The position numbers and the translations under genes were made by a program. Below the pieces are notes generated by a model that saw nothing but the letters and a program-made list of their open reading frames with translations, was not told the DNA's origin and ran no database searches. Positions 10,131 to 23,708 of a stretch of DNA of 64,000 bases are shown in pieces. The stretch covers positions 240,529,889-240,593,888 of the forward strand of contig OV050030.1 in assembly GCA_920105625.2 (NCBI GenBank), written 5' to 3'. Position 1 is the stretch's first letter; every line of letters begins with the position of its first letter. Origin of the DNA: Clusia tigrina. Lineage: Eukaryota > Arthropoda > Insecta > Diptera > Clusiidae.

Positions 10131-12957
10131 CCCTCTAGTCCCAAATCAAACAATGATAAAACTTCAAATGACCCTAACTTCTATACGGTACGTCCTACAC
10201 CTATCAAAGATTGCAACATACAAATGCTTGTAACTTTTTACTGGAGCGTCATAAAACCTTGCAATTTTATAACAATAAAGTACTCGAGCCTCTTGTCAAT
10301 TTAAGTTATCGCTCAAAGCTATGCTACCCTTGAGTCCGAAATCAAACACTGATAAAACTTCAAATGGCCTTAACTTCTATACGGTACGTCCTACACCTAT
10401 CAAAGTTTGCAACATACAAACGCTTGTAACTTTTTACTGCAGCGTCATAAAACCTTGAAATTTTGTAACAATAAAGTACTCGAGCCTCTTGTCCATTTAA
10501 GCTATCGCTCAAAGCTATGCTACCCTTGAGTCCCAAATCAAACACTGAATAAACTTCAAATGGCCCTAACTTATATACGGTACGTCCTACACCTATCAAA
10601 GTTTGCAACATACAAACGCTTGCAACTTTTTACTGCAGCGTCATAAAACCTTGAAATTTTGTAACAATAAAGTACTCGAGCCTCTTGTCAATTTAAGCTA
10701 TCGCTCAAAGCTATGCTACCCATGTGTCCCAAATCAAACACTGATAAAACTTCAAATGGCCCTAACTTCTATACGCTACGTCCTACACATATCAAAGTTT
10801 GCAACATACAAATGCTTGTAACTTTTTACTGGCGCGTCATAAAACCTTGAAATTTTGTAACAATAAAGTACTCGAGCCTCTTGTCAATTTAAGTTATCGC
10901 TCACAGCTATGCTACCCTTGAGTCCCAAATCAAACACTGATAAAACTTCTAATGGCCCTAACTTCTATACGGTACGTCCTACACCTATCAAAGTTTGCAA
11001 CATACAAATGCTTGTAACTTTTTACTGGAGCGTCATAAAACCTTGAAATTTTGTAACAATAAAGTACTCGAGCCTCTTGTCAATTTAAGTTATCGCTCAC
11101 AGCTATGCTACCCTTGAGTCCCAAATCAAACACTGATAAAACTTCTAATGGCCCTAACTTCTAAACGGTACGTCCTACACCTATCAAAGTTTGCAACATA
11201 CAAATGCTTGTAACTTTTTACTGGAGCGTCATAAAACCTTGAAATTTTGTAACAATAAAGTACTCGAGCCTCTGCTCAATTTAAGCTATCGCTCAAAGAT
11301 ATGCTACCCTTGAGTCCCAAATCAAACGCTAGTAAAACTTCAAATGGCCCTAACTTCTATACGGTACGTCCTACACCTATCAAAGTTTGCAATAGACAAA
11401 TGCTTGTAACTTTTTACTGGACCGTCATAAAATCTTGAAATTTTGTAACAATAAAGTACTCGAGCCTCTTGTCAATTTAAGCTATCGCTCAAAGCTATGC
11501 TACCCTTGAGTCCCAAGTCAAACACTGGCAAAACTTCAAATGGCCCTAACTTCTATACGGTACGTACTACACCTATCAAAGTTTGCAACATTCAAATGCT
11601 TGTAACTTTTTACTGGAGCGTCATAAAACCTTGAAATTTTGTAACAATAAAGTACTCGAGCCTCTTGTCAATTTAAGCTATCGGTCAAAGCTATGCTACC
11701 CTTGTGTCCCAAATCAAACACCGATAAAACTTCAAATGGCCCTAACTTCTATACGGAACGTCCTACACCTATCAAAGTTTGCAACATTCAAATGCTTGTA
11801 ACTTTTTACTGGAGCGTCATAAAACCTTGAAATTTTGTAACAATAAAGTACTCGAGCCTCTTGTCAATGTAAGCTATCGCTCAAAGCTATGCTACCCTTG
11901 AGTCCCAAATCAAACACTGGTAAAACTTCAAATGGCCCTAACTTCTATACGGTACGTCTTACACCTATCAAAGTTTGCAACAGACAAATCCTTGTAACTT
12001 TTTACTGCAGCGTCATAAAACCTTGAAATTTTGTAACAATAAAGTACTCGAGCCTCTTGTCAATTTAAGCTATCGCTCAAAGCTATGCTACCCTTGAGTC
12101 CCAAATCAAACACTGGTAAAACTTCAAATGGCCCTAACTTCTATACGGAACGTCCTACACCTATCAAAGTTTGCAACTTACAAAAGCTTGTAACTTTTTA
12201 CTGGAGCGTCATAAAACCTTGAAATTTTGTAACAATAAAGTACTCGAGCGTCTTGTCAATTTAAGCTATCGCTCAAAGCTATGCTACCCTTGAGACCCAA
12301 ATCAACCACTTATAGAACTTCAAATGGCCCTAACTTCTATACGGTACGTCCTACACCTATCAAAGTTTGCAACATTCAAATGCTTGTAACTTTTTACTGG
12401 AGCGTCATAAAACCTTGAAATTTTGTAACAATAAAGTACTCGAGCCTCTTGTCAATTTAAGCTATCGCTCAAAGCTAAGCTACCCTCTAGTCCCAAATCA
12501 AACAATGATAAAACTTCAAATGACCCTAACTTCTATACGGTACGTCCTACACCTATCAAAAATTGCAACATACAAATGCTTGTAACTTTTTACTGGAGCG
12601 TCATAAAACCTTGCAATTTTATAACAATAAAGTACTCGAGCCTCTTGTCAATTTAAGTTATCGCTCAAAGCTATGCTACCCTTGAGTCCGAAATCAAACA
12701 CTGATAAACCTTCAAATGGCCCTAACTTCTATACGGTACGTCCTACACCTATCAAAGTTTGCAACATACAAACGCTTGTAACTTTTTACTGCAGCGTCAT
12801 AAAACCTTGAAATTTTGTATTAATAAAGTACTCGAGCCTCTTGTCCATTTAAGCTATCGCTCAAAGCTATGCTACCCTTGAGTCCCAAACCAAACACTGA
12901 ATAAACTTCAAATGGCCCTAACTTATATACGGTACGTCCTACACCTATCAAAGTTTG
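10131..12957. repeat. 2.65-kb block, copy 2, with spliced lead-in
   Basis: From about 10307 to 12957 this repeats 3830-6480 at offset 6,477 bp. The lead-in 10131-10306 has the CCCTCTAGTCCC and GCAATTTTATAAC words also seen at 1310-1490, 3067-3250 and 6008-6190, so it was spliced from another monomer pair. At 12957 the copies part: this copy continues with ACAAACGCTTGCAAC, while copy 1 runs into the 210-bp hairpin monomer. Confidence 0.83.
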
Positions 12958-13717
12958 CAACATACAAACGCTTGCAACTTTTTACTGCAGCGTCATAAAA
13001 CCTTGAAATTTTGTAACAATAAAGTACTCGAGCCTCTTGTCAATTTAAGCTATCGCTCAAAGCTATGCTACCCATGTGTCCCAAATCAAACACTGATAAA
13101 ACTTCAAATGGCCCTAACTTCTATACGCTACGTCCTACACATATCAAAGTTTGCAACATACAAATGCTTGTAACTTTTTACTGGAGCGTCATAAAACCTT
13201 GAAATTTTGTAACAATAAAGTACTCGAGCCTCTGCTCAATTTAAGCTATCGCTCAAAGCTATGCTACCCTTGAGTCCCAAATCAAACACTGAATAAACTT
13301 CAAAAGGCCCTAACTTATATACGGTACGTCCTACACCTATCAAAGTTTGCAACATACAAACGCTTGTTACTTTTTACTGCAGCGTCATAAAACCTTGAAA
13401 TTTTGTAACAATAAAGTACTCGAGCCTCTTGTCAATTTAAGCTATCGCTCAAAGCTATGCTACCCATGTGTCCCAAATCAAACACTGATAAAACTTCAAA
13501 TGGCCCTAACTTCTATACGCTACGTCCTACACCTATCAAAGTTTGCAACATACAAATGCTTGTAACTTTTTGCTGGAGCGTCATAAAACCTCGAAATTTT
13601 GTAGCAATAAAGTACTCGAGCCTCTTGTCAATTTAAGCTATCGCTCAAAGTTATGCTACCCTTGAGTCCCAAATCAAACACTCATAAAACTTCTTATGGC
13701 CCTAACTTCTAAACGAG
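12958..13717. repeat. Mosaic junction patch before Domain II types appear
   Basis: Monomers 12934, 13130, 13326 and 13522 mix Domain I words (CCCATGTGTCCC near 13071 and 13463; ACAAACGCTTGTTAC near 13357) with a monomer at 13522 that already has TTTTTGCTGG, ACCTCG and GTAGC. Those first two are the substitutions later found in the 195-bp class, but this monomer keeps the full TTTT run and is 196 bp. It ends in CTAAACGAGACGTCC, a word also present near 16850, 17830, 19980 and 21950. Confidence 0.75.
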
Positions 13718-15089
13718 ACGTCCTACACCTATCAAAGTTTGCAACATTCAAATGCTTGTAACTTTTTACTGGAGCGTCATAAAACCTTGAAATTTTGTAA
13801 CAATAAAGTTCTCGAGCCTCTTGTCAATTTAAGCTATCGCTCAAAGCTATGCTACCCTTGTGTCCCAAATCAAACACTGATAAAACTTCAAATGGCCCTA
13901 ACTTCTATACGGAACGTCCTACACCTATCAAAGTTTGCAACATACAAATGCTTGTAACTTTTTACTGGAGCGTCATAAAACCTTGAAATTTTGTAACAAT
14001 AAAGTGCTCGAGCCTCTTGTCAATTTAAGTTATCGCTCACAGCTATGCTACCCTTGAGTCCCAAATCAAACACTGATAAAACTTTTAATGGCCCTAACTT
14101 CTAAACGGTACGTCCTACACCTATCAAAGTTTGCAACATACAAATGCTTGTAACTTTTTACTGGAGCGTCATAAAACCTTGAAATTTTGTAACAATAAAG
14201 TACTCGAGCCTCTGCTCAATTTAAGCTATCGCTCAAAGATATGCTACCCTTGAGTCCCAAATAAAACACTGATAAAACTTCAAATGGCCCTAACTTCAAT
14301 ACGGAACGTCCTACACCTATCAAAGTTTGCAACATACAAAAGCTTGTAACTTTTTACTGGAGCGTCATAAAACCTTGAAATTTTGTAACAATAAAGTACT
14401 CAAGCCTCTGCTCAATTTAAGCTATCGCTCAAAGTTATGCTACCCTTGAGTCCCAAATCAAACACTCATAAAACTTCAAATGGCCCTAACTTATTTACGG
14501 TACATCCTACATCTATCAAAGTTTGCAACATACAAATGCTTGTAACTTTTTACTGGAGCGTCATAAAGCCTCGAAATTTTGTAGCAATAAAGTACTCGAG
14601 CCTCTTGTCAATTTAAGCTATCGCTCAAAGCTATGCTACCCTTGAGTCCCAAATAAAACACTGATTAAATTTCAAATGGCCCTAACTTCTATACGGTACG
14701 TCCTACACCTATCAAAGTTTGCAACATTCAAATGCTTGTAACTTTTTACTGGAGCGTCATAAAACCTTGAAATTTTGTAACAATAAAGTTCTCGAGCCTC
14801 TTGTCAATTTAAGCAATCGCTCAAAGCTATGCTACCCTTGTGTCCCAAATCAAACACTGATAAAACTTCAAATGGCCCTAAATTCTATACGGAACGTCCC
14901 ACACCTATCAAAGTTTGCAACATACAAATGCTTGTAACTTTTTACTGGAGCGTCATAAAACCTTGAAATTTTGTAACAATAAAGTACTCGAGCCTCTTGA
15001 CAATTTAAGTTATCGCTCACAGCTATGCTACCCTTGAGTCCCAAATCAAACACTGATAAAACTTCTAATGGCCCTAACTTCTAAACGGT
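13718..15089. repeat. Seven-monomer HOR unit, copy 1
   Basis: Monomers are at 13718, 13914, 14110, 14306, 14502, 14698 and 14894. The same ordered set recurs at 22141-23512 (offset 8,423 bp). Shared features are TTCTCGAGCC, GTGCTCGAGCC plus TTTTAATGG, CTCTGCTC plus GATATGC, CACTCATAAAAC, GTAGC, AAGCAATCGC, and a final monomer with CTTGACAATTT, CACAGC and the end word ACGGTTCGTCC (near 15086 and 23509). The AAGCAATCGC and CTTGACAATTT types first appear here, scanning from the left. Confidence 0.85.
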
Positions 15090-16655
15090 TCGTCCTACAC
15101 CTATCAAAGTTTGCAACATACAAATGCTTGTAACTTTTTACTGGAGCGTCATAAAACCTTGAAATTTTGTAACAATAAAGTGCTCGAGCCTCTTGTCAAT
15201 TTAAGCTATCGCTCAAAGCTATGCGACCCTTGTGTCCCAAATCAAACACTGATAAAACTTCAAATGGCCCTAACTTCTATACGGTACGTCCTACACCTAT
15301 CAAAGTTGGCAACATTCAAATGCTTGTAACTTTTTACTGGAGCGTCATAAAACCTTGAAATTTTGTAACAATAAAGTTCTCGAGCCTCTTGTCAATTTAA
15401 GTTATCGCTCAAAGATATGCTACCCTTGAGTCCCAAATAAAACACTGATAAAACTTCAAATGGCCCTAACTTCTATACGGTACGTCCTACACCTATCAAA
15501 GTTTGCAACATTCAAATGCTTGTAACTTTTTACTGGAGCGTCATAAAACCTTGAAATTTTGTAACAATAAAGTACTCGAGAGTCTTTTCAATTTAAGCTA
15601 TCGCTCAAAGTTATGCTACCCTTGAGTCCCAAATCAAACACTCATAAAACTTCAAATGGCCCTAACTTCTATACGGTACGTCCTACATCTATCAAAGTTT
15701 GCAACATACAAATGCTTGTAACTTTTTGCTGGAGCGTCATAAAACCTCGAAATTTGTAACAATAAAGTACTCGAGCCTCTTGTCAATTTAAGCTATCGCT
15801 CAAAGCTATGCTACCCTTGAGTCCCAAATCAAACACTGGTAAAACTTCAAATGGCCCTAACTTCTATACGGAACGTCCTACACCTATCAAAGTTTGCAAC
15901 ATACAAATGCTTGTAACTTTTTACTGGAGCGTCATAAAACCTTGAAATTTTGTAACAATAAAGTGCTCGAGCCTCTTGTCAATTTAAGCTATCGCTAAAA
16001 GCTATGCTACCCTTGTGTCCCAAATCAAACACTGAGAAAACTTCAAATGGCCCTAACTTCTATACGGAACGTCCTACACCTATCAAAGTTTGCAACATAC
16101 AAATGCTTGTAACTTTTTGCTAAAGCGTCATAAAACCTCGAAATTGGTAACAATAAAGTACTCGAGCCTCTTGTCAATTTAAGCTATCGCTCAAAGCTAT
16201 GCTACCCTTGAGTCCCAAATCAAACACTGGTAAAACTTCAAATGGCCCTAACTTCTATACGGAACGTCCTACACCTATCAAAGTTTGCAACATTCAAATG
16301 CTTGTAACTTTTTACTGGAGCGTCATAAAACCTTGAAATTTTGTAACAATAAAGTTCTCGAGCCTCTTGTCAATTTAAGTTATCGCTCACAGCTATGCTA
16401 CCCTTGAGTCCCAAATCAAACACTGATAAAACTTTTAATGGCCCTAACTTCTATACGGTACATCCTACATCTATCAAAGTTTGCAACATTCAAATGCTTG
16501 TAACTTTTTACTGGAGCGTCATAAAACCTTGAAATTTTGTAACAATAAAGTACTCGAGCGTCTTTTCAATTTAAGCTATCGCTCAAAGTTATGCTACCCT
16601 TGAGACCCAAATCAAACACTCATAAAACTTCAAATGGCCCTAACTTCTATACGGA
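15090..16655. repeat. Transitional patch with the first 195-bp monomers
   Basis: Eight monomers (15090, 15286, 15482, 15678, 15873, 16069, 16264, 16460). Those at 15678 and 16069 are 195 bp, the first of 23 such monomers. The second reads GAAATTGGTAAC and GCTAAAGCG instead of GAAATTTGTAAC and GCTGGAGCG, so it has extra substitutions. Singletons include ATGCGACCC near 15222 and AAAGTTGGCAAC near 15303. I see nothing but satellite here. Confidence 0.8.
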
Positions 16656-17634
16656 ACGTCCTACACCTATCAAAGTTTGCAACATACAAATGCTTGTAAC
16701 TTATTACTGGAGCGTCATAAAACCTTGAAATTTTGTAACAATAAAGTACTCGAGCCTCTTGTCAATTTAAGTTATCGCTCACAGCTATGCTACCCTTGAG
16801 TCCCAAATCAAACACTGACAAAACTTCTAATGGCCCTAACTTCTAAACGAGACGTCCTACACCTATCAAAGTTTGCAACATACAAATGCTTGTAACTTTT
16901 TACTGGAGCATCATAAAACCTTGAAATTTTGTAACAATAAAGTACTCGAGCTTCTCCTCAATTTAAGCTATCGCTCAAAGATATGCTACCCTTGAGTCCC
17001 AAATAAAACACTGATAAAACTTCAAATGGCCCTAACTTCTATACGGTACGTCCTACATCTATCAAAGTTTGCAACATACAAATGCTTGTAACTTTTTGCT
17101 GGAGCGTCATAAAACCTCGAAATTTGTAACAATAAAGTACTCGAGCCTCTTGTCAATTTAAGCTATCGCTCAAAGCTATGCTACCCTTGAGTCCCAAATC
17201 AAACACTGGTAAAACTTCAAATGGCCCTAACTTCTATACGGAACGTCCTACACCTATCAAAGTTTGCAACATACAAATGCTTGTAACTTTTTACTGGAGC
17301 GTCATAAAACCTCGAAATTTTGTAACAATAAAGTACTCGAGCCTCTTGTCAATTTAAGCTATCGCTCAAAGCTATGCTTCCCGTGAGTCCCAAATCAAAC
17401 ACTGGTAAAACTTCAAATGGCCCTAACTTCTATACGGAATGTCCTACACCTATCAAAGTTTGCAACATACAAAAGCTTGTAACTTTTTACTGGAGCGTCA
17501 TAAAACCTTGAAATTTTTTAACAATAAAGTACTCGAGCGTCTTTTCAATTTAAGCTATCGCTCAAAGTTATGCTACCCTTGAGTCCCAAATCAAACACTC
17601 ATAAAACTTCAAATGGCCCTAACTTCTATACGGA
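16656..17634. repeat. Pentamer HOR (979 bp), copy 1
   Basis: Monomers are at 16656, 16852, 17048 (195 bp), 17243 and 17439. Diagnostic words are CTTATTACTGG, ACGAGACGTCC, TTTTTGCTGG, GCTTCCCGTGAG and GGAATGTCC, and all recur 979 bp downstream. CTTCTCCTC near 16951 reads CTTCTGCTC in copy 2. Confidence 0.88.
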
Positions 17635-18613
17635 ACGTCCTACACCTATCAAAGTTTGCAACATACAAATGCTTGTAACTTATTACTGGAGCGTCATAAA
17701 ACCTTGAAATTTTGTAACAATAAAGTACTCGAGCCTCTTGTCAATTTAAGTTACCGCTCACAGCTATGCTACCCTTGAGTCCCAAATCAAACACTGATAA
17801 AACTTCTAATGGCCCTAACTTCTAAACGAGACGTCCTACACCTATCAAAGTTTGCAACATACAAATGCTTGTAACTTTTTACTGGAGCGTCATAAAACCT
17901 TGAAATTTTGTAACAATAAAGTACTCGAGCTTCTGCTCAATTTAAGCTATCGCTCAAAGATATGCTACCCTTGAGTCCCAAATAAAACACTGATAAAACT
18001 TCAAATGGCCCTAACTTCTATACGGTACGTCCTACATCTATCAAAGTTTGCAACATACAAATGCTTGTAACTTTTTGCTGGAGCGTCATAAAACCTCGAA
18101 ATTTGTAACAATAAAGTACTCGAGCCTCTTGTCAATTTAAGCTATCGCTCAAAGCTATGCTACCCTTGAGTCCCAAATCAAACACTGGTAAAACTTCAAA
18201 TGGCCCTAACTTCTATACGGAACGTCCTACACCTATCAAAGTTTGCAACATACAAATGCTTGTAACTTTTTACTGGAGCGTCATAAAACCTCGAAATTTT
18301 GTAACAATAAAGTACTCGAGCCTCTTGTCAGTTTAAGCTATCGCTCAAAGCTATGCTTCCCGTGAGTCCCAAATCAAACACTGGTAAAACTTCAAATGGC
18401 CCTAACTTCTATACGGAATGTCCTACACCTATCAAAGTTTGCAACATACAAAAGCTTGTAACTTTTTACTGGAGCGTCATAAAACCTTGAAATTTTGTAA
18501 CAATAAAGTACTCGAGCGTCTTTTCAATTTAAGCTATCGCTCAAAGTTATGCTACCCTTGAGTCCCAAATCAAACACTCATAAAACTTCAAATGGCCCTA
18601 ACTTATTTGCGGT
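17635..18613. repeat. Pentamer HOR (979 bp), copy 2
   Basis: This is a direct copy of 16656-17634 with monomers at 17635, 17831, 18027 (195 bp), 18222 and 18418. Differences include AAGTTACCGC near 17751 and CTTGTCAGTTTAAG near 18325. From 17831 it also matches 19986 onward at offset 2,155 bp (11 monomers). Confidence 0.88.
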
Positions 18614-21600
18614 ACGTCCTACATCTATCTAAGTTTGCAACATACAAATGCTTGTAACTTTTTACTGGAGCGTCATAAAACCTTGAAATTTTGTAACAAT
18701 AAAGTACTCGAGCTTCTGCTCAATTTAAGCTATCGCTCAAAGATATGCTACCCTTGAGTCCCAAATAAAACACTGATAAAACTTCAAATGGCCCTAACTT
18801 CTATACGGTACGTCCTACACCTATCAAAGTTTGCAACATTCAAATGCTTGTAACTTTTTACTGGAGCGTCATAAAACCTTGAAATTTTGTAACAATAAAG
18901 TTCTCGAGCCTCTTGTCAATTTAAGCTATCGCTCAAAGCTATGCTACCCTTGTGTCCCAAATCAAACACTGATAAAACTTCAAATGGCCCTAACTTCTAT
19001 ACGGAACGTCCTACACCTATCAAAGTTTGCAACATACAAATGCTTGTAACTTTTTACTGGAGCGTCATAAAACCTTGAAATTTTGTAACAATAAAGTGCT
19101 CGAGCCTCTTGTCAATTTAAGTTATCGCTCACAGCTATGCTACCCTTGAGTCCCAAATCAAACACTGATAAAACTTTTAATGGCCCTAACTTCTAAACGG
19201 TACGTCCTACACCTATCAAAGTTTGCAACATACAAATGCTTGTAACTTTTTACTGGAGCGTCATAAAACCTTGAAATTTTGTAACAATAAAGTACACGAG
19301 CCTCTGCTCAATTTAAGCTATCGCTCAAAGATATGCTACCCTTGAGTCCCAAATAAAACACTGATAAAACTTCAAATGGCCCTAACTTCTATACGGAACG
19401 TCCTATACCTATCAAAGTTTGCAACATACAAAAGCTTGTAACTTTTTACTGGAGCGTCATAAAACCTTGAAATTTTGTAACAATAAAGTACTCGAGCCTC
19501 TGCTCAATTTAAGCTATCGCTCAAAGTTATGCTACCCTTGAGTCCCAAATCAAACACTCATAAAACTTCAAATGGCCCTAACTTCTATACGGTACGTCCT
19601 ACACCTATCAAAGTTTGCAACATTCAAATGCTTGTAACTTTTTACTGGAGCGTCATAAAACCTTGAAATTTTGTAACAATAAAGTTCTCGAGCCTCTTGT
19701 CAATTTAAGCAATCGCTCAAAGCTATGCTACCCTTGTGTCCCAAATCAAACACTGATAAAACTTCAAATGGCCCTCAATTCTATACGGAACTTCCCACAC
19801 CTATCAAAGTTTGCAACATACAAATGCTTGTAACTTTTTACTGGAGCGTCATAAAACCTTGAAATTTTGTAACAATAAAGTACTCGAGCCTCTTGACAAT
19901 TTAAGTTATCGCTCACAGCTATGCTACCCTTGAGTCCCAAATCAAACACTGATAAAACTTCTAATGGCCCTAACTTCTAAACGAGACGTCCTACACCTAT
20001 CAAAGTTTGCAACATACAAATGCTTGTAACTTTTTACTGGAGCGTCATAAAACCTTGAAATTTGGTAACAATAAAGTACTCGAGCTTCTGCTCAATTTAA
20101 GCTATCGCTCAAAGATATGCTACCCTTGAGTCCCAAATAAAACACTGATAAAACTTCAAATGGCCCTAACTTCTATACGGTACGTCCTACATCTATCAAA
20201 GTTTGCAACATACAAATGCTTGTAACTTTTTGCTGGAGCGTCATAAAACCTCGAAATTTGTAACAATAAAGTACTCGAGCCTCTTGTCAATTTAAGCTAT
20301 CGTTCAAAGCTATGCTACCCTTGAGTCCCAAATCAAATACTGGTAAAACTTCAAATGGCCCTAACTTCTATACGGAACGTCCTACACCTATCAAAGTTTG
20401 CAACATACAAATGCTTGTAACTTTTTACTGGAGCGTCATAAAACCTCGAAATTTTGTAATAATAAAGTACTCGAGCCTCTTGTCAATTTAAGCTATCGCT
20501 CAAAGCTATGCTTCCCGTGAGTCCCAAATCAAACACTGGTAAAACTTCAAATGGCCCTAACTTCTATACGGAATGTCCTACACCTATCAAAGTTTGCAAC
20601 ATACAAAAGCTTGTAACTTTTTACTGGAGCGTCATAAAACCTTGAAATTTTGTAACAATAAAGTACTCGAGCGTCTTTTCAATTTAAGCTATCGCTCAAA
20701 GTTATGCTACCCTTGAGTCCCAAATCAAACACTCATAAAACTTCAAATGGCCCTAACTTATTTGCGGTACGTCCTACATCTATCTAAGTTTGCAACATAC
20801 AAATGCTTGTAACTTTTTACTGGAGCGTCATAAAACCTTGAAATTTTGTAACAATAAAGTACTCGAGCTTCTGCTCAATTTAAGCTATCGCTCAAAGATA
20901 TGCTACCCTTGAGTCCCAAATAAAACACTGATAAAACTTCAAATGGCCCTAACTTCTATACGGTACGTCCTACACCTATCAAAGTTTGCAACATTCAAAT
21001 GCTTGTAACTTTTTACTGGAGCGTCATAAAACCTTTAAATTTTGTAACAATAAAGTTCTCGAGCCTCTTGTCAATTTAAGCTATCGCTCAAAGCTATGCT
21101 ACCCTTGTGTCCCAAATCAAACACTGATAAAACTTCAAATGGCCCTAACTTCTATACGGAACGTCCTACACCTATCAAAGTTTGCAACATACAAATGCTT
21201 GTAACTTTATACTGGAGCGTCATAAAACCTTGAAATTTTGTAACAATAAAGTGCTCGAGCCTCTTGTCAATTTAAGTTATCGCTCACAGCTATGCTACCC
21301 TTGAGTCCCAAATCAAACACTGATAAAACTTTTAATGGCCCTAACTTCTAAACGGTACGTCCTACACCTATCAAAGTTTGCAACATACAAATGCTTGTAA
21401 CTTTTTACTGGAGCGTCATAAAACCTTGAAATTTTGTAACAATAAAGTACTCGAGCCTCTGCTCAATTTAAGCTATCGCTCAAAGATATGCTACCCTTGA
21501 GTCCCAAATAAAACACTGATAAAACTTCAAATGGCCCTAACTTCTATACGGAACGTCCTACACCTATCAAAGTTTGCAACATACAAAAGCTTGTAACTTT

Positions 21601-22140
21601 TTACTGGAGCGTCATAAAACCTCGAAATTTTGTAACAATAAAGTACTCGAGCCTTTGCTCAATTTAAGCTATCGCTCAAAGTTATGCTACCCTTGAGTCG
21701 CAAATCAAACACTCATAAAACTTCAAATGGCCCTAACTTATTTACGGTACGTCCTACATCTATCAAAGTTTGCAACATACAAATGCTTGTAACTTTTTAC
21801 TGGAGCGTCATAAAACCTCGAAATTTTGTAGCAATAAAGTACTCGAGCCTCTTGTCAATTTAAGCTATCGCTCAAAGTTATGCTACCCTTGAGTCCCAAA
21901 TCAAACACTCATAAAACTTCTAATGGCCCTAACTTCTAAACGAGACGTCCTACTCCTATCAAAGTTTGCAACATACAAATGCTTGTAACTTTTTACTGGA
22001 GCGTCATAAAACCTTGAAATTTTGTAACAATAAAGTACTCGAGCTTCTGCTCAATTTAAGCTATCGCTCAAAGATATGCTACCCTTGAGTCCCAAATAAA
22101 ACACTGATAAAACTTCAAATGGCCCTAACTTCTATACGGT
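18614..22140. repeat. Mosaic containing a 3,331-bp (17-monomer) register
   Basis: Monomers from 18810 match 22141 onward at 3,331 bp, that is 17 monomers including one of 195 bp at 20182. Within the stretch, 18027-19000 is repeated at 20182-21155 (offset 2,155 bp), including the singular TTTGCGG and CTATCTAAG words near 18606-18630 and 20761-20787. Monomers 19594 and 19790 are the AAGCAATCGC and CTTGACAATTT pair with their own changes (GGCCCTCAATTC near 19770, GAACTTCCC near 19789). Confidence 0.8.
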
Positions 22141-23708
22141 ACGTCCTACACCTATCAAAGTTTGCAACATTCAAATGCTTGTAACTTTTTACTGGAGCGT
22201 CATAAAACCTTGAAATTTTGTAACAATAAAGTTCTCGAGCCTCTTGTCAATTTAAGCTATCGCTCAAAGCTATGCTACCCTTGTGTCCCAAATCAAACAC
22301 TGATAAAACTTCAAATGGCCCTAACTTCTATACGGAACGTCCTACACCTATCAAAGTTTGCAACATACAAATGCTTGTAACTTTTTACTGGAGCGTCATA
22401 AAACCTTGAAATTTTGTAACAATAAAGTGCTCGAGCCTCTTGTCAATTTAAGTTATCGCTCACAGCTATGCTACCCTTGAGTCCCAAATCAAACACTGAT
22501 AAAACTTTTAATGGCCCTAACTTCTAAACGGTACGTCCTACACCTATCAAAGTTTGTAACATACAAATGCTTGTAACTTTTTACTGGAGCGTCATAAAAC
22601 CTTGAAATTTTGTAACAATAAAGTACTCGAGCCTCTGCTCAATTTAAGCTATCGCTCAAAGATATGCTACCCTTGAGTCCCAAATAAAACACTGATAAAA
22701 CTTCAAATGGCCCTAACTTCTATACGGAACGTCCTACACCTATCAAAGTTTGCAACATACAAAAGCTTGTAACTTTTTACTGGAGCGTCATAAAACCTTG
22801 AAATTTTGTAACAATAAAGTACTCGAGCCTCTGCTCAATTTAAGCTATCGCTCAAAGTTATGCTACCCTTGAGTCCCAAATCAAACACTCATAAAACTTC
22901 AAATGGCCCTAACTTATTTACGGTACGTCCTACATCTATCAAAGTTTGCAACATACAAATGCTTGTAACTTTTTACTGGAGCGTCATAAAACCTCGAAAT
23001 TTTGTAGCAATAAAGTACTCGAGCCTCTTGTCAATTTAAGCTATCGCTCAAAGCTATGCTACCCTTGAGTCCCAAATAAAACACTGATTAAATTTCAAAT
23101 GGCCCTAACTTCTATACGGTACGTCCTACACCTATCAAAGTTTGCAACATTCAAATGCTTGTAACTTTTTACTGGAGCGTCATAAAACCTTGAAATTTTG
23201 TAACAATAAAGTTCTCGAGCCTCTTGTCAATTTAAGCAATCGCTCAAAGCTATGCTACCCTTGTGTCCCAAATCAAACACTGATAAAACTTCAAATGGCC
23301 CTAAATTCTATACGGAACGTCCCACACCTATCAAAGTTTGCAACATACAAATGCTTGTAACTTTTTACTGGAGCGTCATAAAACCTTGAAATTTTGTAAC
23401 AATAAAGTACTCGAGCCTCTTGACAATTTAAGTTATCGCTCACAGCTATGCTACCCTTGAGTCCCAAATCAAACACTGATAAAACTTCTAATGGCCCTAA
23501 CTTCTAAACGGTTCGTCCTACACCTATCAAAGTTTGCAACATACAAATGCTTGTAACTTTTTACTGGAGCGTCATAAAACCTTGAAATTTTGTAACAATA
23601 AAGTACTCGAGCTTCTGCTCAATTTAAGCTATCGCTCAAAGATATGCTACCCTTGAGTCCCAAATAAAACACTGATAAAACTTCAAATGGCCCTAACTTC
23701 TATACGGT
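22141..23708. repeat. Eight-monomer unit including seven-monomer HOR copy 2
   Basis: The first seven monomers (22141-23512) match 13718-15089. The eighth (23513) is a CTTCTGCTC plus GATATGC type. The unit is followed at 23709 by a shorter version in which the first two monomers are fused. Shared private words such as AGTTTGTAACATAC (near 22549 and 23921) tie the two together. Confidence 0.82.
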
